A stretch of 64,000 nucleotides of DNA from Limonium bicolor (taxonomy: Eukaryota > Streptophyta > Magnoliopsida > Caryophyllales > Plumbaginaceae): contig CM041776.1 of the NCBI GenBank assembly GCA_023374045.1, positions 471,623,375 to 471,687,374 on the forward strand, given 5' to 3'. The notes beneath the pieces are model-generated. The model was not told the origin of the DNA and searched no databases. It saw only the letters and a list, made by a program, of their open reading frames with translations. Positions 11,523-23,773 of the stretch are shown here, in pieces (position 1 is the first letter of the stretch; each line of letters begins with the position of its first letter). The translations under genes and the position numbers were made by a program.

Positions 11523-12540
11523 ATGCCAAATACTCGAACCCGAGGCTCTCCACCAATCAGTCCGAGCCCCGAACCCGAGCGAACTTTATTAAACGCACGA
11601 AGAAACCTGAGAAACCAAGACATGGCAGACGACCAAAACCAAGTTATAGATGAAATGGACCATGCAAATCAACCAGAACACCGTGCTCTATCTGATTACC
11701 ACCAACCAGATACCGAAGGAAGAGCATCAGCCATAGTTCTCCCCGAACTAACACCGCTAGAAACCGGACGATGGGCTTTCAAACCCACTACATCACCGCC
11801 GTCCGGGATCTAGGCAAGTTTAGTGGAGCGAACCCAGATGAAGCCCCAAATCATCTGAGTCTCTTCCTAGACTTCTGCAATTCCTTTGGTCAGACCGGCA
11901 ACGTCAAAGAAAGAATCCGTCTACAACTATTTCCTCACTCGTTGTCGGATTCAGCAAACAGGTGGTACCGAAGCCTTCCCTCCCGATCAATCACCACATG
12001 GCTGCAAATGGCCCAAAAATTCCTTGCCAAATACTACCCAACCAGTAGAACGAGGCAATTGATCGGTGAAATCAATACTTTCTGTCAGGAGCCGGGAGAA
12101 ACGTTGTACGACGCATGGGACAGATTTAAAGATATGCTAATGAAGTGTTCCCACCATGGTCTTGACGATCAATCCCTCTGCCTGTCATTCTTCAACGGTC
12201 TGGATGATGGGAACCGACTACTCGTCAATTCCTCCGCAGGAGGAAGTTTCATGATGAAATCTCCTAAAGAAGGAATGGACCTTCTCGAAACTATGACGAG
12301 CAATACGAGACAGTGGACGAGATCCAAAGGAAGAACGCCACGAGCAGCAGGCCTACTCCATGTTGAGCCTACAGATCATTTATCGGCTCAGATCTCGTCC
12401 CTTACAAAGATGGTGGAAAAGCTAACGACTTCACAACGAAATTGTAAAAACAATAGCTTCCCCACCTACAAGTTCATCGTCAGTTCCACCTACAGAAGGA
12501 TGTGCCATATGCGCCGGTCCTCATGAAACCCCTCAGTGCG
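11523..12540 (+). pseudogene. Athila-like gag, frame-broken, element B
   Basis: Capsid/nucleocapsid protein of the element. The first frame (11523-11813) carries a charged N-terminus. A frame change near 11790 leads into 11771-12526, which has the retrotransposon gag domain: ANRWYRSLPSRSITTW, FLAKYYPTSRTRQLIGEI and ETLYDAWDRFKDMLMKCSHHG. A third frame at 12501-12540 holds the knuckle CAICAGPHETPQC, spacing C-X2-C-X3-H-X4-C. The breaks look like single-base indels, so the gene may be intact in the real genome. Confidence 0.8.
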
Positions 12541-13651
12541 AAGGTAAAGGACAGTACGAGGATGCAAACTTCATAGGAAACCGTCCCGGTAATTCCTACA
12601 ACAACAACTTCAACAACAACTATCCATGGAGAAATCACCCGAATTTCTCATGGAAGAATAATGATCAAAACCAAGGAGGTCAGAACAACAACTCCAATAC
12701 CTATCAGGGGAACAGACCCCAACCAAATTCTAATATAGGTTATCGAGCACAAGGTGCCCCTCCTGGTTTCCAGCAGCAACAACAACCATCGTCACCTCTT
12801 CTGATCCAAATGAGGAATTCAGGAACTTAATGAAAGGATTCATGACTACGACTCATACCAGACTCGTGGATCAAGAAGCCACTAACAGAAGGGTTGAAGC
12901 CCAGATACAACAAACCAACCAACAGTTGGAGCAAATCAGCCAGCAGCTTGCACAAAGGCCGCCTGGTGCCTTCCCTAGTCAGCCAAATCCAAATCCAAGG
13001 GAACAGGCCAAGGCAGTGACGTTGAGAAGTGGTAGGCCACTCAACTCACCTCTTCCCCGAGATGATATTGAAAACCAAGGCAGCAAGCTCATGAACCTCA
13101 AGAAAATCCAGGAGAAGAACAGGAAGAAGCTGAAGAAGCCCCACCTCCTACAAAAATATTTCCGAAGAGAAGGAGCCTCCTGAATCTACTCCTTCCTCTC
13201 TCACTAAAATTCTTCCCCCACTTCCTTTTCCAAACAGAATACGAAGAAAAATTTAGATGAACAGTTTGGAAAGTTTCTTACTCACTTCAAGAAACTGACG
13301 ATCAATATTCCTTTCGCCGATGCTTTAAAACAAATGCCAATATACGCAAAGTTCATGAAGGATATTATCACCAACAAAAGATCGTTGCAGGAAGTGGAAA
13401 CTGTACACCTTACACAGGAAGTGTCAGCAGTACTTCTCAAGAGTCTTCCTCCAAAACTTGGAGACCCAGGTTTGCCAATTATTCCATGTTCAATTGATAA
13501 TGTTGATTGTGGTAGTGGGCTATGTGATCTAGGAGCTAGTATCAATTTAATGCCACTCTCAACTTTCAACAAACTTAAGATTGGTAAATGCATGCCTACT
13601 TCTATTCAATTACAATTAGCAGATAGATCTTTAGTATTCCCAAAAGAATAA
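12541..13651 (+). pseudogene. Gag tail and aspartic protease of element B, frame-broken
   Basis: 12560-12830 codes in part for an Asn/Gln-rich stretch. 12830-13183 is a Gln-rich region with a probable coiled coil (residues 10-50). 13334-13651 holds the protease: DCGSGLCDLGASINLMP, with the catalytic Asp in the D-L-G-A-S form seen in Athila/Tat elements rather than D-T/S-G. Small frame changes separate the parts. The protease would process the gag-pol polyprotein. Confidence 0.75.
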
Positions 13652-13682
13652 TAGAAGATTTGATTGTTACTGTAGGAACTTT

Positions 13683-16600
13683 GTGTTCCCCGCTGACTTT
13701 ATTGTAATTGACATGGAAGAAGACACTAGGGTGCCCTTAATCTTAGGACGACCTTTCATGAGAACTGCTAGAGCACTAATCGATGTTGAAAAAGGAAAAA
13801 TCATTTTAAGGCTGCATAACGAAACTTTAGAATACGACATGTCTAAGGTTATAAAGAAACCCGCTCTTTTAGAAGACACTTTTTCCATAGATATTGTTGA
13901 CTCTATTGTGCAGGATAATTCATCTGCTATTATTTGTAATGACGCTCTTGAAAATGCTTTGTCTGAAATCTGTGATAACCGACTAGTGTACCCTGACACA
14001 ATCGAAATGGTAGCAGCTCTGGATAAGATAAAATCATATACGAAACCACGCTACCCACCACCAGAACCATTAGAGCTATCTACCCAGAAGTTACCACCAT
14101 CCGTTGAACAACCCCCTCTCGTAGAAATGAAACAATTGCCATCACATCTGAAGTATGTTTACCTTTCTGATTTTTGTACTTTGCCTGTTATTATTTCTTC
14201 ATCCCTAACAAGTACACAGGAAGAACAGCTTGTGAAGATCCTTCAGAGCCACAAGAAGGCAATAGGCTGGTCCATTTCGGACATCAAAGGTATCAACCCC
14301 CATTTCTGCACACATCACATATACATGGAAGATACCTACAAGCCTTTAGTCCAACCACAGAGAAGGCTGAATCCCAACATGAAAGAAGTAGTAAAGAAAG
14401 AAGTGCTCAAACTTCTCGATGCCGGGATAATCTACTCCATCTCCGACAGCAAATGGGTGAGCCCCGTTCAAGTGGTCCCGAAAAAAGGAGGTCTCACTGT
14501 GGTCCCCAACGACAAAGGTGATCTAATTCCTCAGAGAACCACGACGGGATGGAGAGTCTGCATCGATTACAGGAAACTGAAAGCGCAACGCGGAAGGACC
14601 ACTTCCCTTTACCTTTCATCGATCAGATGCTTGAAAGATTGGCTGGGCAAGATTACTACTCTGCTTCCTGGATGGCTATTCAGGATACTTCCAAATACCC
14701 ATTGCCTCTGAAGACCAAGACAAAACCACATTCACATGCCCGTACGGGACATTTGCATATAATCGGATGCCTTTTGGTCTATGCAATGCCCCAGCCACAT
14801 TCCAAAGATGCATGATGGCAATCTTCAGCGACTATCTTGAAAAGCATCGAAGTCTTCATGGACGACTTCTCTGTCTTTGGTCCACCTTCGAATCATGTCT
14901 AAATAATCTGGACGCTATCCTCAACCGATGTGAAGAAACTAACCTTGTGCTTAACTGGGAAAAATGCCATTTCATGGTTAAAGAAGGAATAGTTCTTGGG
15001 CATAAAATATCTTCAAAGGGCATTGAAGTTGACAAAGCCAAGGTCGAAGTTATTGAAAAATTACCACCACCATCGACGGTAAAAGATATCAGAAGTTTCC
15101 TTGGCCATGCTGGGTTCTATAGAAGGTTTATCAAGGATTTCTCCAAAATTTCAAAACCTCTATGTGAACTCCTAGCTAAAGACGTCAAGTTCGACTTCAC
15201 CGACAAATGCCTACAAGCCTTCAACACACTAAAAGAATGCCTCATCTCCGCCCCCATTGTGATATCACCAGATTGGAGCCTTCCATTTGAAATCATGTGC
15301 GACGCCAGCGACTATGCCGTGGGTGCCGCTTTATGCCAAAAGAAGGAGAAGATCTTGAGAACCATCTACTATGCAAGTAGAACCCTCAACGACGCTCAGA
15401 AGAATTATTCAACTACTGAGAAGGAACTTCTAGCAGTAGTCTTTGCTCTGGATAAATTCCGATCATATCTCCTGGGGAGCAAAGTCATAATTCACACCGA
15501 TCACTCCGCTCTGAGGTATCTATTTGCCAAAGAAGATGCCAAACCCCGACTCCTCCGGTGGATACTCCTACTACAAGAATTTGAGATTGAAATCAGAGAC
15601 AAGCCAGGAGTGCAGAATGTAGTAGCAGACCACCTATCTCGCATAGAGGCACCAAGTGATGGCACTTCCATCAATGAATTCTTTCCAGATGAGTGCGTTT
15701 TTATGATTGGTGACACCGGTGAACCATGGTACGCTGACATGGCCAACTACCTCGCACGAGGAGTAATACCACATGGGCTAACCTACCAACAGAAAAAGAA
15801 GTTCTTTTCAGATGTGAAACATTACTACTGGGAGGACCCTCTCCTTTTCAAGGTCTGTGCAGACGGGATGGTGAGACGATGTGTGCCCCGAGATGAAATC
15901 CAAAACATTCTACGACATTGTCACTCTCTTGAAGCAGGAGGACATCATGGGCCAGCTCGAACAGCGGCTAAGGTACTTCAATCAGGTTTTTTCTGGAAAA
16001 CCTTACATAAAGACTGTCATTCCTTTGTAGCCTCCTGCGATGAGTGCCAAAGACTTGGGAACACCTCCAGAAAACACGAAATGCCTCTCAACATCATACT
16101 CGAGGTGGAACCTTTCGACGTGTGGGGCATTGACTTCATGGGTCCCTTTCCTTCGTCTTGTTCAAACCTTTTCATCTTGGTGGCAGTCGACTATGTCACT
16201 AAATGGGTGGAAGCTATCGCCTCTCCCACAAATGATGCAAAGGTAGTACTCAGGTTCTTGAAGAGGAACATATTTACACGATTTGGAGTCCCACGTGCTA
16301 TCATCAGTGACCAAGGATCCCACTTCTGCAATAAGCAGTTCACAGCCTTGATGACCAAATATGGAGTGAGACATAAGGTAGCCTTGCCTTATCACCCTCA
16401 AACAAATGGCCAGGCTGAAGTCTCTAACCGAGAATTGAAGTGGATCCTACAAAAGACAGTTAATTCTTCAAGGAAAGATTGGTCCCTGAAGCTAGATGAT
16501 GCACTCTGGGCATATAGGACAGCCTACAAGACGCCCATCGGCATGTCCCCATATCGACTAGTCTTCGGCAAAGCTTGTCATTTACCAGTCGAGCTCGTGC

Positions 16601-16962
16601 ACAAATCATTCTGGGCCGTGAAAGCCCTCAACTTTGATCTACTGAGAGCAGGTGACAAAAGGAAATTCCAGCTCACTGAATTAGAAGAATTTCGAGAGGA
16701 TGCCTATGAAAATAACCGAATCTACAAAGAGAAAGCCAAGAAGTGGCACGACAAGATGATCCTTAAACGGGAGTTCCATGAGGGAGATTTGGTTCTGTTG
16801 TACAATTCCAGGTTGAAGCTATTTCCTGGTAAACTCAAATCCTATTGGGCTGGACCATTTACTGTCTCCAAGGTCACCCCATATGGATCCGTTGAGTTGG
16901 TGGATTCTAAAAAACCACTTTCATGGTCAATGGATCAGACTAAAGCATTACCAGGGTGGTAA
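13683..16962 (+). pseudogene. Pol of element B: RT, RNase H, integrase, with few frame breaks
   Basis: 13683-14711 carries the linker and the RT start (VQPQRRLNPNMKEVVKKEVL, WRVCIDYRKL). A break near 14590-14770 leads into the long frame 14767-16962. That frame has [16 protein letters not shown], RNase H ([47 protein letters not shown]), and integrase with a zinc-binding H-H-C-C region, then D in [10 protein letters not shown] in SDQGSHF and E in GQAEVSNRE. The catalytic DDE set is complete. The RT box FMDDF is hidden between two offsetting frame changes around 14845 and 14885. The frame runs to a stop at 16960-16962. Confidence 0.88.
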
Positions 16963-17025
16963 TCTCGAGACAGTTGATGCTCGTACAATCAATCTACAAG
17001 ATCCTCAGATTTGAGTACGCTTCAA

Positions 17026-17078
17026 AGCGTCTAGCCAAAGACGTTAAAGAAGGGCAGCTTTCCGGGAGGCAACCCGGA
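17026..17078 (+). ncRNA. Twin-hairpin structure after pol, element B
   Basis: Stem one: AGCGTCT (17026-17032) with AGACGTT (17039-17045). Stem two: TCCGGG (17061-17066) with CCCGGA (17073-17078) around the loop AGGCAA. GGGCAGCT lies between. The stem sequence differs from elements A and C but pairing is kept. Confidence 0.6.
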
Positions 17079-17249
17079 CGAACTTATCTTTATATGCTTT
17101 TATGCTCGTTTAATTTCAGGTTCTCTTTCATTTTGTTTTTTTTGCTAAACTATTAACCCCGTTTGTAGTTTGGTTGCTTCTAGTGTCTTATGCAGGTGCA
17201 ATTTCATGTCTACACCGCAACCAAGCTACGCTTCTTGAGGCTGAAGCTC

Positions 17250-17479
17250 AAGTGTGGGGGAACTCCTATAACGCTAGCAAATAAACTCAGGGGAGTACCA
17301 GTTTCTTTAACTTATGCTTTTAATTAAATAAAATCTGCAGAGGAGAGTTTATGTGCTTAAATGATTATACGTGAGCTTCGTGTTCTCTCTATTTTATCTA
17401 CTAACCGAAAAGGCCTTCTGAAACTTCCCTTGTTTTTCTGGTGAACAATGAGGACATTGTTCAATTTAAGTGTGGGGGA
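17250..17479 (+). promoter_or_regulatory. Two internal G-rich boxes and a palindrome, element B 3' UTR
   Basis: AAGTGTGGGGGA at 17250-17261 and 17468-17479, with CAATGAGGACATTG at 17446-17459 just before the second. The order is as in elements A and C. Confidence 0.6.
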
Positions 17480-18228
17480 GTGTGCCTTTTCGGTGACATT
17501 TTATGCTAAAATGCTTAATCTCTCTGCTTATCTTGCGTTTGTTCAAATTCAATATCATGGACCCTTTATGTGTGGGTTGTTCTCTTTAAGAATAAATATT
17601 GTTATGAATTGTGGGATAAATGGTATAAATGGTACAAATTCAAAAATTTTAAAATTTTGATTACTTTTGAGGAGCATTTTTATGCGGTGTGACCAAATGA
17701 TCTGAAATGAATGGATTTTTATTACTCAGGGGTTCTTTCTGTCTTCTTTCTTAGGGATTGCTAAGGGGTGCTTCTCTGTCAAAAAGGAAAAAAATAAATA
17801 ATAAGGGACTTGTGAGACACCATTGGTAACCAACAAAGAGAGTTGAGTGTTCTTAACAACGAAGGCTTAATGCCTACATATTATCTTCTCTTCTCTTATG
17901 CAAAAGTGAAACAAATGCATAATTCTATTTCTCCTTTTGTTTTCTCCTCAAATGCCCATTCTTGAGAGAAGTTGGCCATGGTAAAAGTTCTCAAAGTCAC
18001 CCAAACAAAGAAGCATTGAAGTACTCCGGATCATACCCCGAAACTCTAATTTTTATTTTTGCCCTGAGTACACCTATGCCACCAGTAGGTGATGGATCAC
18101 ACTCCTCTTAAAAGTTTAAGATCATGTACTATTGACTTCTTTATCCTACCCTTCATAATAGTATTATTAATATTGAGCATTCCCTACTTATATGGGTACA
18201 TGGTTTTGCTTGAGGACAAGCAAAAGGT

Positions 18229-18238
18229 AAGTGTGGGG
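18229..18238 (+). promoter_or_regulatory. Polypurine tract of element B
   Basis: AAGTGTGGGG directly before the 3' LTR, preceded by GAGGACAAGCAAAAG. Element C has GAGGACAAGCAAAAG at the same place. Confidence 0.75.
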
Positions 18239-19931
18239 TGATAAGTGTCCAAATGAGCATGTTTTATAGGTGTATTTCATATATATTATTAGCACTTTTC
18301 TTGCTCATTTCTCCACTTATCTTAGCTTTTCTCTAGTTTATGTTTTATTGGTTGTCTTACAGATTTATCGGTTTAACATGAGAAAAAGCCAAGCTAGAAG
18401 CAAAGAACATGAAGAGACGAACGCATAGCCGCAGACGGTTCGAAAAACGGAGTCCAAACGAATAATCTAGAGCCCGTCAAAATTGGCATATCCCCGAGAC
18501 TCCAACACCAGCTTGGTCCGGGACTCACTTCCTTAATGCATTAAGGTCCGGGACCTAACTCCTGCAACAAGTCCCGGACCATATGAGATTTTAGAACCGA
18601 GGACCTTGCTTGCACTTTGGTCCGGGACCTATGTCCTTGCCCAAGTCCCGGACCACACAGATGTTAAAACCGAGAGATTTTGCTTGCAATTTGGTCCGGG
18701 ACCTTACTCTTGCCCAAGTCCCGGACCAAACCAAGCAATGTGATTGGCGGATCCAGGCAGAAAGGAGACGCGCCTGTCTTCTTCTTCTTCGCGACGTTCT
18801 GCAAATGGATTCTGTTATCCATCTACTCCGCCGCACCGCCTACCTTAAATCACTCCAGCTCTCTGTCCCCTCTGCAATAAATGAAGCACTCAGACTGCAA
18901 TCAATGCTAAAATCAATTCTTACGTACGGATCTGCCTCCTCAATTCTCTATATAAACCCAACACCATTACTGCAAAATACACAACGTACGACCAGAGGCT
19001 GAAGAAATCACAAACAGCTCCACACTCCATTCTCTTCCATTTAATTCCTCCCGTAACACCACAATTCTCCATCTTTTATTTATTTTTCCCCATTTCACCA
19101 CATTCACGTACGTACTCAAACAGAAGCAGTAATTTTCAAAAGAGAGAAAAGAGGCAGGCGAGTGCAGACCCGTTATTCGCAGGCAGTTCCTGAATAATGA
19201 ATATTTCAGTCTCTACTCTGTTTTTATTTCTGTCAATGTCTGAGTAATCTCATAATTGTGCTTAGGATGGGTGTTTAACCCAAAATAACTCAGCGTATTT
19301 ATAATACCGAGTTTGCTTATAAATATTTGTTTTGTCTCTCTCTATTATTAAATGTTTAAGAACTGATCATTTTTACTCATTTACGGTTTCTCTAATTTCA
19401 ATGATTTTGTAAAATTAGAGAATAGACCACAAAGAGAGACAAACGTTAGATATTATCTCCTTGATTAGCAGATAAAATCCATCGCTGTTATAAAAAGAAT
19501 TCTCACTTAAAGCTAATTAATGATTTTAGACTTTTTCTGATTGTAAAAAGTTTACTGAATTAATTAAGAGTTGTCCTTATCTATGATTTAGAAAGGCCAC
19601 AAGATAAAATTCTTAACAGACAAATAAGAGCAAACTAGGATTATAATTATTATCTGAGTTATATTGGGCGATTTCACCTTCCTTAGCACATTTTCCATCC
19701 ACTAATTCACAACTGTTTTTACTGTTTTTATTATTTCTTTAATAATCCAACAACAAATCAAGCTTGCCTCCGGCTAAACCCCCTTTTTACAGTTTTAATA
19801 ACTACCTAAACTAGGATAATTGAACAATCTCCTTGTGGATACGACACTTGTTTTACTACTACGAAATAGGTACACTTGCCTATTAGTTTGTTATAATTCT
19901 ATATTAATTATAGTGTAGTTTTATCCCAACA
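18239..19931 (+). repeat. 3' LTR of element B
   Basis: 1693 bases matching 9253-10943 with scattered small indels and few substitutions. TATATAAA at 18949-18956; inverted-word array at 18513-18730. Confidence 0.93.
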
Positions 19932-20311
19932 TGAAGCTTGGAAATGGTGGTTTAAATAGTGTACATCTAACCTCTTCTTGTAGAATTCCCCTTCATCAGT
20001 TCCTACTCACAAGTTGATCTTTATAGATCTTTTTGAAAGGCGAGGGGTGGCGATTCTCTGTGAGCTTCTGTCATTTTTATATCGGCCACTTGTCCTGAGG
20101 AGATTCTCTGAGTGCAGCTTTGCGGAGAGAGGATTTTGGTGCCATTGTTGTCGAAGGATTTTCTGGAGATTCTTGTGAACCTTTTGCTATAGAATCTTTT
20201 AGAGTTGCTGTGAGGCGAGGTTCTTTTGCACTGATCTCACGAATTTGTTTGTAGGAGAGAAGAGAAATGTTCTGAGTGCTTAGAGAGATTAGAGAGAGTG
20301 AGGGTAATAGT

Positions 20312-20346
20312 GTGACAAGAGAGGAACTCTTGTCACCCTTTTATAG
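20312..20346 (-). promoter_or_regulatory. TATA box with adjoining 10-bp hairpin, Sirevirus-like element
   Basis: On the minus strand CTATAAAAGGG (20346-20336) is followed at once by GTGACAAGAG, a five-base loop and CTCTTGTCAC, a perfect 10-base stem. A CT-rich leader and an ATG (MAPKSSLRK...) follow. The place is after pol and before the third ORF, as an internal promoter for that ORF would be. Function is inferred. Confidence 0.5.
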
Positions 20347-20637
20347 ATATCGAGGAACGATCGGCAACCGCTCCTCGTCCGCTCGCTGACATGTCCTAAC
20401 AGTACTATTCATAATGGGCAGCGGTCATGACAGTCTGTCATCGATCGTTGGCGATTTTCCCGTTTCGAACCGTTGAACTATCTCTAACCTAATCTCACTT
20501 TGTGGAAAATGACATATCTGTTTTAAGTTGTCATTTGACATAATTTCTATGCATTAAAAATGATCGTTAACTACTGAACGACAATATAATAGGTGTTGCT
20601 CACATGTCGGTGACATATCATGGGAAATAAAGACAGT

Positions 20638-23600
20638 TTAATTGTGATCAATGAATATCATTCCAAGATCATGAACAATCTTAGTAAACCTTTCTCTACT
20701 TAATGGCTTAGTAAAGATGTCATCTAGTTGGTCCTCAGTAGAAATATACTTTAAACCAACTAATTCTTTTTCACAACAATCTCTAAGAAAGTGATGTCTA
20801 ATGTCAATATGTTTTGTACGAGAATGATGCACAGGATTTTTAGAAATAGAGATGGCACTTGTATTGTCACACATAATTGATAATGTACCTGTTTTGACGC
20901 CATAATCACCGATTTATTACTTAAGCCATAGGAGTTGAGCACAGCAGCTTGCCGCAGCAATGTATTCAGATTCAGCTGTTGAGATTGCAACACTTTGCTG
21001 TTTCTTTGATCCCCATGCAATCAGACATGACCCAACAAAGAATGCTGTCCCTGAAGTGCTCTTTCTATGTGTGATAGATCCTTCATAGTCTGCATCTGAA
21101 AATCCTACACGTTACAGTTAGTGAACTTAGGATAAAAGGACCAAGATTCATGGTTCCTTTTAAGTAACGCGGGATTCTTTTTACGGCTGTGAGGTGACTT
21201 TCTCTTGGATCTGCTTGAAACCTGGCACATAAGCCGCAAACGCTATACATAATGTCAGGTCTACTAGCAGTTAAATATAGTAGAGAACCAATCATCTCTC
21301 TGTATGATCGCTGGTCGACCGGTCGGTCACCAGTCATGATGCCCATCTTGGTGTTGACTACCATTTGTGTGTCAAACGTCTTACATTCCTCCATTCCAAA
21401 TCTCTTCAGCAAATCCTTTACATACTTCTCTTGGGATATGATAGTCCCTTCATCATTTTGCTTGACTTGAAGTCCTAGAAAGAACTTCTATTCTCCCAGA
21501 TCACCCATCTCAAATTCCTTTTTCATCAATGCTTCAAACTTTTTGCAATATTTTTCATCAGAGGCTCCAAAGATTATATCATCAACATATACTTACACAA
21601 TTAGGAAATCTCTTTTGTTGTTGTAAACAAATAGAGTTTTGTCTACTTTACCTCTTTTGAAGTGGTTTTCCAATAGATAGGAGGACAGGCGATCATACCA
21701 TGATCTTGGTGTTTGTTTGAGCCCGTAAAGAGCTTTGTCAAGTTTAAGTACCATGTCTTTTCCTTCTTGTGTCTCAAAACCTGGAGGTTGCTCAACATAC
21801 ACTTCCTCTTTGACATACCCATTTAGGAAGACACATTTGATGTCAAGTTGGAAGAGTTTGATTCCTTTGTGTGCAACAAATGCAATTAGTAATCTGATAG
21901 ACTCCATCCTTGCTACTGGAGCGAAGGTTTCTTGGAAGACTATTCCTTCTTGTTGGTGATATCCTTGAGCTACCAGACGAGCTTTGTTTCTGACAACTTC
22001 TCCCATTTTATTCAGCTTGTTTCTAAAGACCCATTTTGTGTCAAGTACTCCTTGATGAGTAGGACAAGGCACAAGATGCCAGAATTTGCATCTTTCGAAC
22101 TGGTTTAGTTCTTCTTGCATTGCATTGATCCAGTCTGAGTCTCCAAGAGCTTCCTTGACGTTCTTGGGCTTGATGGGTGAGACTGTCGTTGAGAAGGCTA
22201 GAAGATCTCGAGTATGTGCTCTTATCTGAGTTCCTTTGGATATGTCTGATATGATATTCTCCAATGGATGATTTTTGTACAAAGCACGAGATTGATGAAT
22301 GGTTGATGGAGATAGAGGATCCTCGACATCATTGTTTCCTTCGTCAACCTGTTGTTGACCTATCGCTGACCTGTCGGGCAAGTTTTCTTCAGTCGGTGAT
22401 TCATCTTTGGGATAATCTGTGAGATCTTGATCAACTAGATCAAATCCAAGTTCTTCATCTTCATCAGATTTCTTGATCTTGAGTACGTCAGCCTCATTAA
22501 AGACAACGTGCACACTTTCTTCCACCTTCAGTGTCCTTTTGTTGTATACCTTGTATGCCCGGATTTTTTTAGAGTATCCAAGGAAGATGGCCACATCACA
22601 TCTGACATCAAACTTTCCAAGGGGACTCTTTTCATTGTTGTGGACATAACATTTGCAACCGAAGGTCCTGAAGTGACTTAGGTTTGGTTTTCTTCCCTTG
22701 ATTAACTCATAGGGAGTTTTGTTGAGGATAGGTCGTATGAGCGATCTATTTGTGATGTAGCATGCAGTTGCCACTGCTTCTGCCCAGAAGACCTGAGGAA
22801 GACTGCTCCCTAATAGCATGGCCCTGGCTACTTCTTGTAGTGTTCTATTCTTTCGCTCAACTACCCCATTCTGTTGGGGTGTTCTTGGTGCTGAATATGT
22901 GTGACTAATCCCATGTTGTTTACACATATCCATGAATTGTTGATTCTCAAACTCTGACCCATGATCAGACCGAAGAGTTTTGATCTTGAGGTTGAGTTGT
23001 ACTTGAACTTTTCCTGCAAAGGGTTGAAATTTCTCAAAGACTTCGTCTTTGGAAGCAATAAAGAGTGTCCAAGTGAACCGTGAATAATCATCAACAATTA
23101 CACACATACCAATTTCCTCCAAAACTTTTGATTCTCATGGGTCCACATAAGTCCATGTGAAGTAATTCAAGTGGCTTGGATGTACTAACTAAGTTCTTTG
23201 ACTTAAAAGAAATCTTAGTTTGTTTGCTTCTAACACGGGCGTCACAAAGATTTGTCTCAGATTTCTTAATCTCAGGGAGACCTCATACCAATTGTTTCTT
23301 GACAAGTTTTCTTAATAAAGAAGTGCTAACATGCCCTAGTCTTTTGTGCCATAGTGTAGAGTCATCTATTGAAGCAGTCAAGCATGGAAGATTAGGACTG
23401 TCAATATCCTCCAAACTAGTAACATGAACGTTTTTCCACCTTTTCCCTTAAACAACTCGTTGCCATTGTTCTGACTTACTATACTACAATGTGTAGGATA
23501 GAAGTGAACTGAATTGCCTTTATCACAAATTTGAGAAACACTAAGCAAGTTGAATTTTAAACCATGAACTAGATTTACACTATCTATGACATGATCAGAT

Positions 23601-23773
23601 GTAATACCAACCTTACCTACACCGATGATTTTTCCTTTCTTGTTGTCGCCAAAGGAGACGGTTCCTTGGCTCCCTAGTTCGAGTGAGAATAACTTATTTT
23701 TGTCTCCTGTAATGCTTTTAGAGCACCCACTGTCGATGTACCAGCAGAGGTCCATTCTCACTCGATTCTGCAC
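20638..23773 (-). pseudogene. Copia pol (protease, integrase, RT, RNase H), inactivated
   Basis: From 23773 downward: protease with WYIDSGCSKSITGDK (catalytic DSG); a GAG-pre-integrase stretch; integrase in 23122-21593 with [17 protein letters not shown] and [13 protein letters not shown] (D, D and E); then RVT_2-type RT with [14 protein letters not shown] and [20 protein letters not shown] at about 21590 stands two codons before YVDDIIFG, the RT catalytic box. RNase H follows (STAESEYIAAA-like, CDNTSAISISKNPVHHSRTKHID) and ends DIFTKPLSRERF. Several further frameshifts occur. The element is dead as read. Confidence 0.85.

Larger units (their letters stand above)
9253..19931 (+). mobile_element. 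Athila-like Ty3/gypsy element B, full length
   Basis: A complete LTR retrotransposon of 10.7 kb: 5' LTR 9253-10943, primer site 10950-10967, gag-pol 11523-16962, 3' UTR, polypurine tract, 3' LTR 18239-19931. The primer site TGGCGCCGTTGCCGGGGA matches the tRNA-Asp 3' end used by Athila elements. Flanks read ATGAAAG before and TGAAG after, an imperfect target duplication differing by one A in a run. The LTRs are nearly the same and differ mostly by small indels, so insertion looks recent. There is no env-like frame; 1.3 kb of non-coding DNA follows pol. Confidence 0.92.

Noticed and set aside
16963..18238. Search for an env-like ORF after pol in element B
   Set aside because: Only short unrelated frames; the region holds hairpins and G-rich boxes instead.
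20347..20637. Missing 3' LTR of the Sirevirus-like element between pol and element B
   Set aside because: No similarity to the 5' LTR at 25570-26688; the region reads better as an internal promoter and leader.
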